A DNA stretch of 64,000 bases from Plantibacter flavus. GTDB lineage: Bacteria > Actinomycetota > Actinomycetes > Actinomycetales > Microbacteriaceae. The stretch is taken from assembly GCF_002024505.1 (NCBI RefSeq), contig NZ_CP019402.1, forward strand, positions 1,054,001-1,118,000, given 5' to 3'. A program made the translations under genes and the position numbers. This document shows, piece after piece, positions 61,501-64,000 of this stretch; position 1 is the first letter of the stretch; each line of letters opens with the position of its first letter. The notes beneath the pieces are model-generated. The model saw only the letters and a program-made list of their open reading frames with translations. It did no database searches and had not been told where the DNA came from.

Positions 61501-62000
61501 ACGGCCGCTCCGGTGAGCCGTTCCCGGCACCGGTCTCGGTCGGCTACATGTACATCCTCAAGCTGCACCACCTCGTGGACGACAAGATCCACGCGCGTTC
61601 GACGGGTCCGTACTCGATGATCACGCAGCAGCCGCTCGGTGGTAAGGCTCAGTTCGGTGGACAGCGCTTCGGTGAGATGGAGGTCTGGGCCCTCGAGGCC
61701 TATGGAGCCGCGTACGCGCTCCAGGAGCTCCTGACCATCAAGTCCGACGACATCCTCGGCCGCGTCAAGGTGTACGAGGCCATCGTCAAGGGCGAGAACA
61801 TCCAGGAGCCGGGTATCCCCGAGAGCTTCAAGGTGCTCATCAAGGAGATGCAGTCGCTGTGCTTGAACGTCGAGGTCCTCTCGGCCGACGGCACCGCGGT
61901 GAGCCTGCGCGACACCGACGACGACGCGTTCCGCGCCGCCGAGGAGCTCGGGATCAACATTTCCTCCAGGTTCGAGTCGTCGTCCATCGACGAGATCTAA
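58509..62000 (+). CDS. rpoB: DNA-directed RNA polymerase beta subunit
   Basis: This is the complete 1163-residue RpoB, with usual actinobacterial length. The rifampicin-binding region reads [19 protein letters not shown], and the residues most often changed in resistant strains are wild type (Asp429, His439, Ser444 here), so the enzyme should be rifampicin-sensitive. The catalytic-region GRHGNKGV stretch is intact, as is the C-terminal clamp region. The best start is TTG at 58509: GGAGG is 8 nt upstream and the following AAARN is in frame. Confidence 0.95.
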   Translation: MAAARNATTNSPKNGRGASRLSFAKITDTLTVPDLLALQTESFDWLVGNDVWKARVAEATQAGRQDLPTKSGLDEIFEEISPIEDLGETMQLSFANPYLEPEKYSIDECKERGKTYAAPLYVEAEFMNHLTGEIKTQTVFMGDFPLMTERGTFIINGTERVVVSQLVRSPGVYFESAQEKTSDKDIFSARVIPSRGAWLEFEIDKRDQVGVRIDRKRKQSVTVFLKALGMTSEEILEEFKGYESIELTLEKDTILTKEDALRDIYRKLRPGEQVAAEAARALLDNFYFNSKRYDLAKVGRYKINNKLGLDKPLSDSVLTTDDIVATIKYLVALHRGTATLPGVRNGKPVDLRLDTDDIDNFGNRRIRAVGELIQNQVRTGLSRMERVVRERMTTQDIEAITPQTLINVRPVVAAIKEFFGTSQLSQFMDQNNPLAGLTHKRRLSALGPGGLSRERAGVEVRDVHPSHYGRMCPIETPEGPNIGLIGSLASFARINSFGFIETPYRRVVDGRVTEDIDYLTAMEEDNYIVAQANAPLKSDGHFQEDRVLARKKGGEVDLIPSEEIGYMDVSPRQMVSVATSLIPFLEHDDANRALMGANMQRQAVPLLMSDSPLVGTGMEGYAAIDAGDVVTADKAGVVQEVSAESVTVQLDEGGTQTYYLRKFDRSNQGTSYNNRVIVSEGARIEAGEVIADGPATENGELALGKNLLVAFMTWEGHNFEDAIILSQNLVKDDVLSSIHIEEYEVDARDTKLGKEEITRDLPNVSPELLKDLDERGIIRIGAEVRPGDILVGKVTPKGETELSAEERLLRAIFNEKSREVRDTSLKVPHGEAGTIIAVKVFDAQDGDDELGSGVNQRVVVYIAQKRKITEGDKLAGRHGNKGVIAKILPVEDMPFLEDGTPVDVILNPLGIPGRMNFGQVLEIHLGWIAKQGWNVEGKPSWAKKLPAAAHSAEPNTKVATPVFDGASEEEIAGLLDSTNVTRDGDRLIGSSGKARLFDGRSGEPFPAPVSVGYMYILKLHHLVDDKIHARSTGPYSMITQQPLGGKAQFGGQRFGEMEVWALEAYGAAYALQELLTIKSDDILGRVKVYEAIVKGENIQEPGIPESFKVLIKEMQSLCLNVEVLSADGTAVSLRDTDDDAFRAAEELGINISSRFESSSIDEI

Positions 62001-62015
62001 GCCTGACCACTGTAG

Positions 62016-64000
<1,985 letters not shown>

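Overview
The window is high-GC DNA from an actinobacterium, most likely a plant-associated member of the Microbacteriaceae. Reasons: very strong G/C third-position bias; the rpoB-rpoC order with an RpoB of actinobacterial length; family-typical small proteins (a DUF7882-like protein, a DUF4916 NUDIX protein, DUF4397, a class F-like sortase); and many genes whose start codon lies exactly 6-7 nt after a TANNNT-like -10 box, the mark of leaderless mRNAs. The genus cannot be fixed from sequence alone. No tRNA, rRNA, CRISPR array, insertion sequence or prophage was seen.

Layout. 1-7857: start of a zinc-ribbon/SDR protein (cut by the window edge), a SWIM-SNF2 helicase, a CPA1 cation/proton antiporter, a small NPGP-repeat protein whose 3' end has been copied into a 153-bp tandem repeat, and an SDR. 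7961-15802 (minus strand): a tightly packed cell-surface glycan operon, gtrA-type flippase, processive QxxRW GT2, GT39-like GT-C transferase, DUF4397 secreted protein, GH8 glycanase, class F-like sortase lipoprotein and polyprenol-phosphate-mannose synthase. 16100-30641: housekeeping and accessory genes (DUF7882, SDRs, AMP-binding ligase, HAD phosphatase, TMEM175-like channel, Nei-type glycosylase, Lhr helicase, DUF4916, GNAT, DEAD-box helicase).

31027-48900 (plus strand) is the most striking region: 15 genes that together look like a complete route for using arabinosylated, hydroxyproline-rich plant cell-wall peptides (extensin/HRGP type). The order is an intracellular GH127 beta-L-arabinofuranosidase, a Dpp/Opp peptide ABC importer (binding protein, two permeases, two ATPases), a prolyl iminopeptidase-like S33 hydrolase, an M24B Xaa-Pro aminopeptidase, a GntR/FCD regulator, a three-subunit D-hydroxyproline dehydrogenase, a DapA-family pyrroline-4-hydroxy-2-carboxylate deaminase, a 4-hydroxyproline 2-epimerase and an alpha-ketoglutarate semialdehyde dehydrogenase. 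The predicted end product is alpha-ketoglutarate. The two halves of the locus share an identical 13-bp sequence in their promoter regions, one copy overlapping the -10 box, so they probably form one regulon under the embedded GntR protein.

48935-58271: small enzymes and conserved hypotheticals (SRPBCC, EVE, ComB-like, DUF427, DinB, TspO-like with a large operator-like palindrome, DUF1697, SprT-like, PQQ-type dehydrogenase lipoprotein, spermidine synthase-like) and the pxpABC 5-oxoprolinase operon. 58334-64000: rpoB promoter, rpoB and the first part of rpoC, both predicted to start at TTG.
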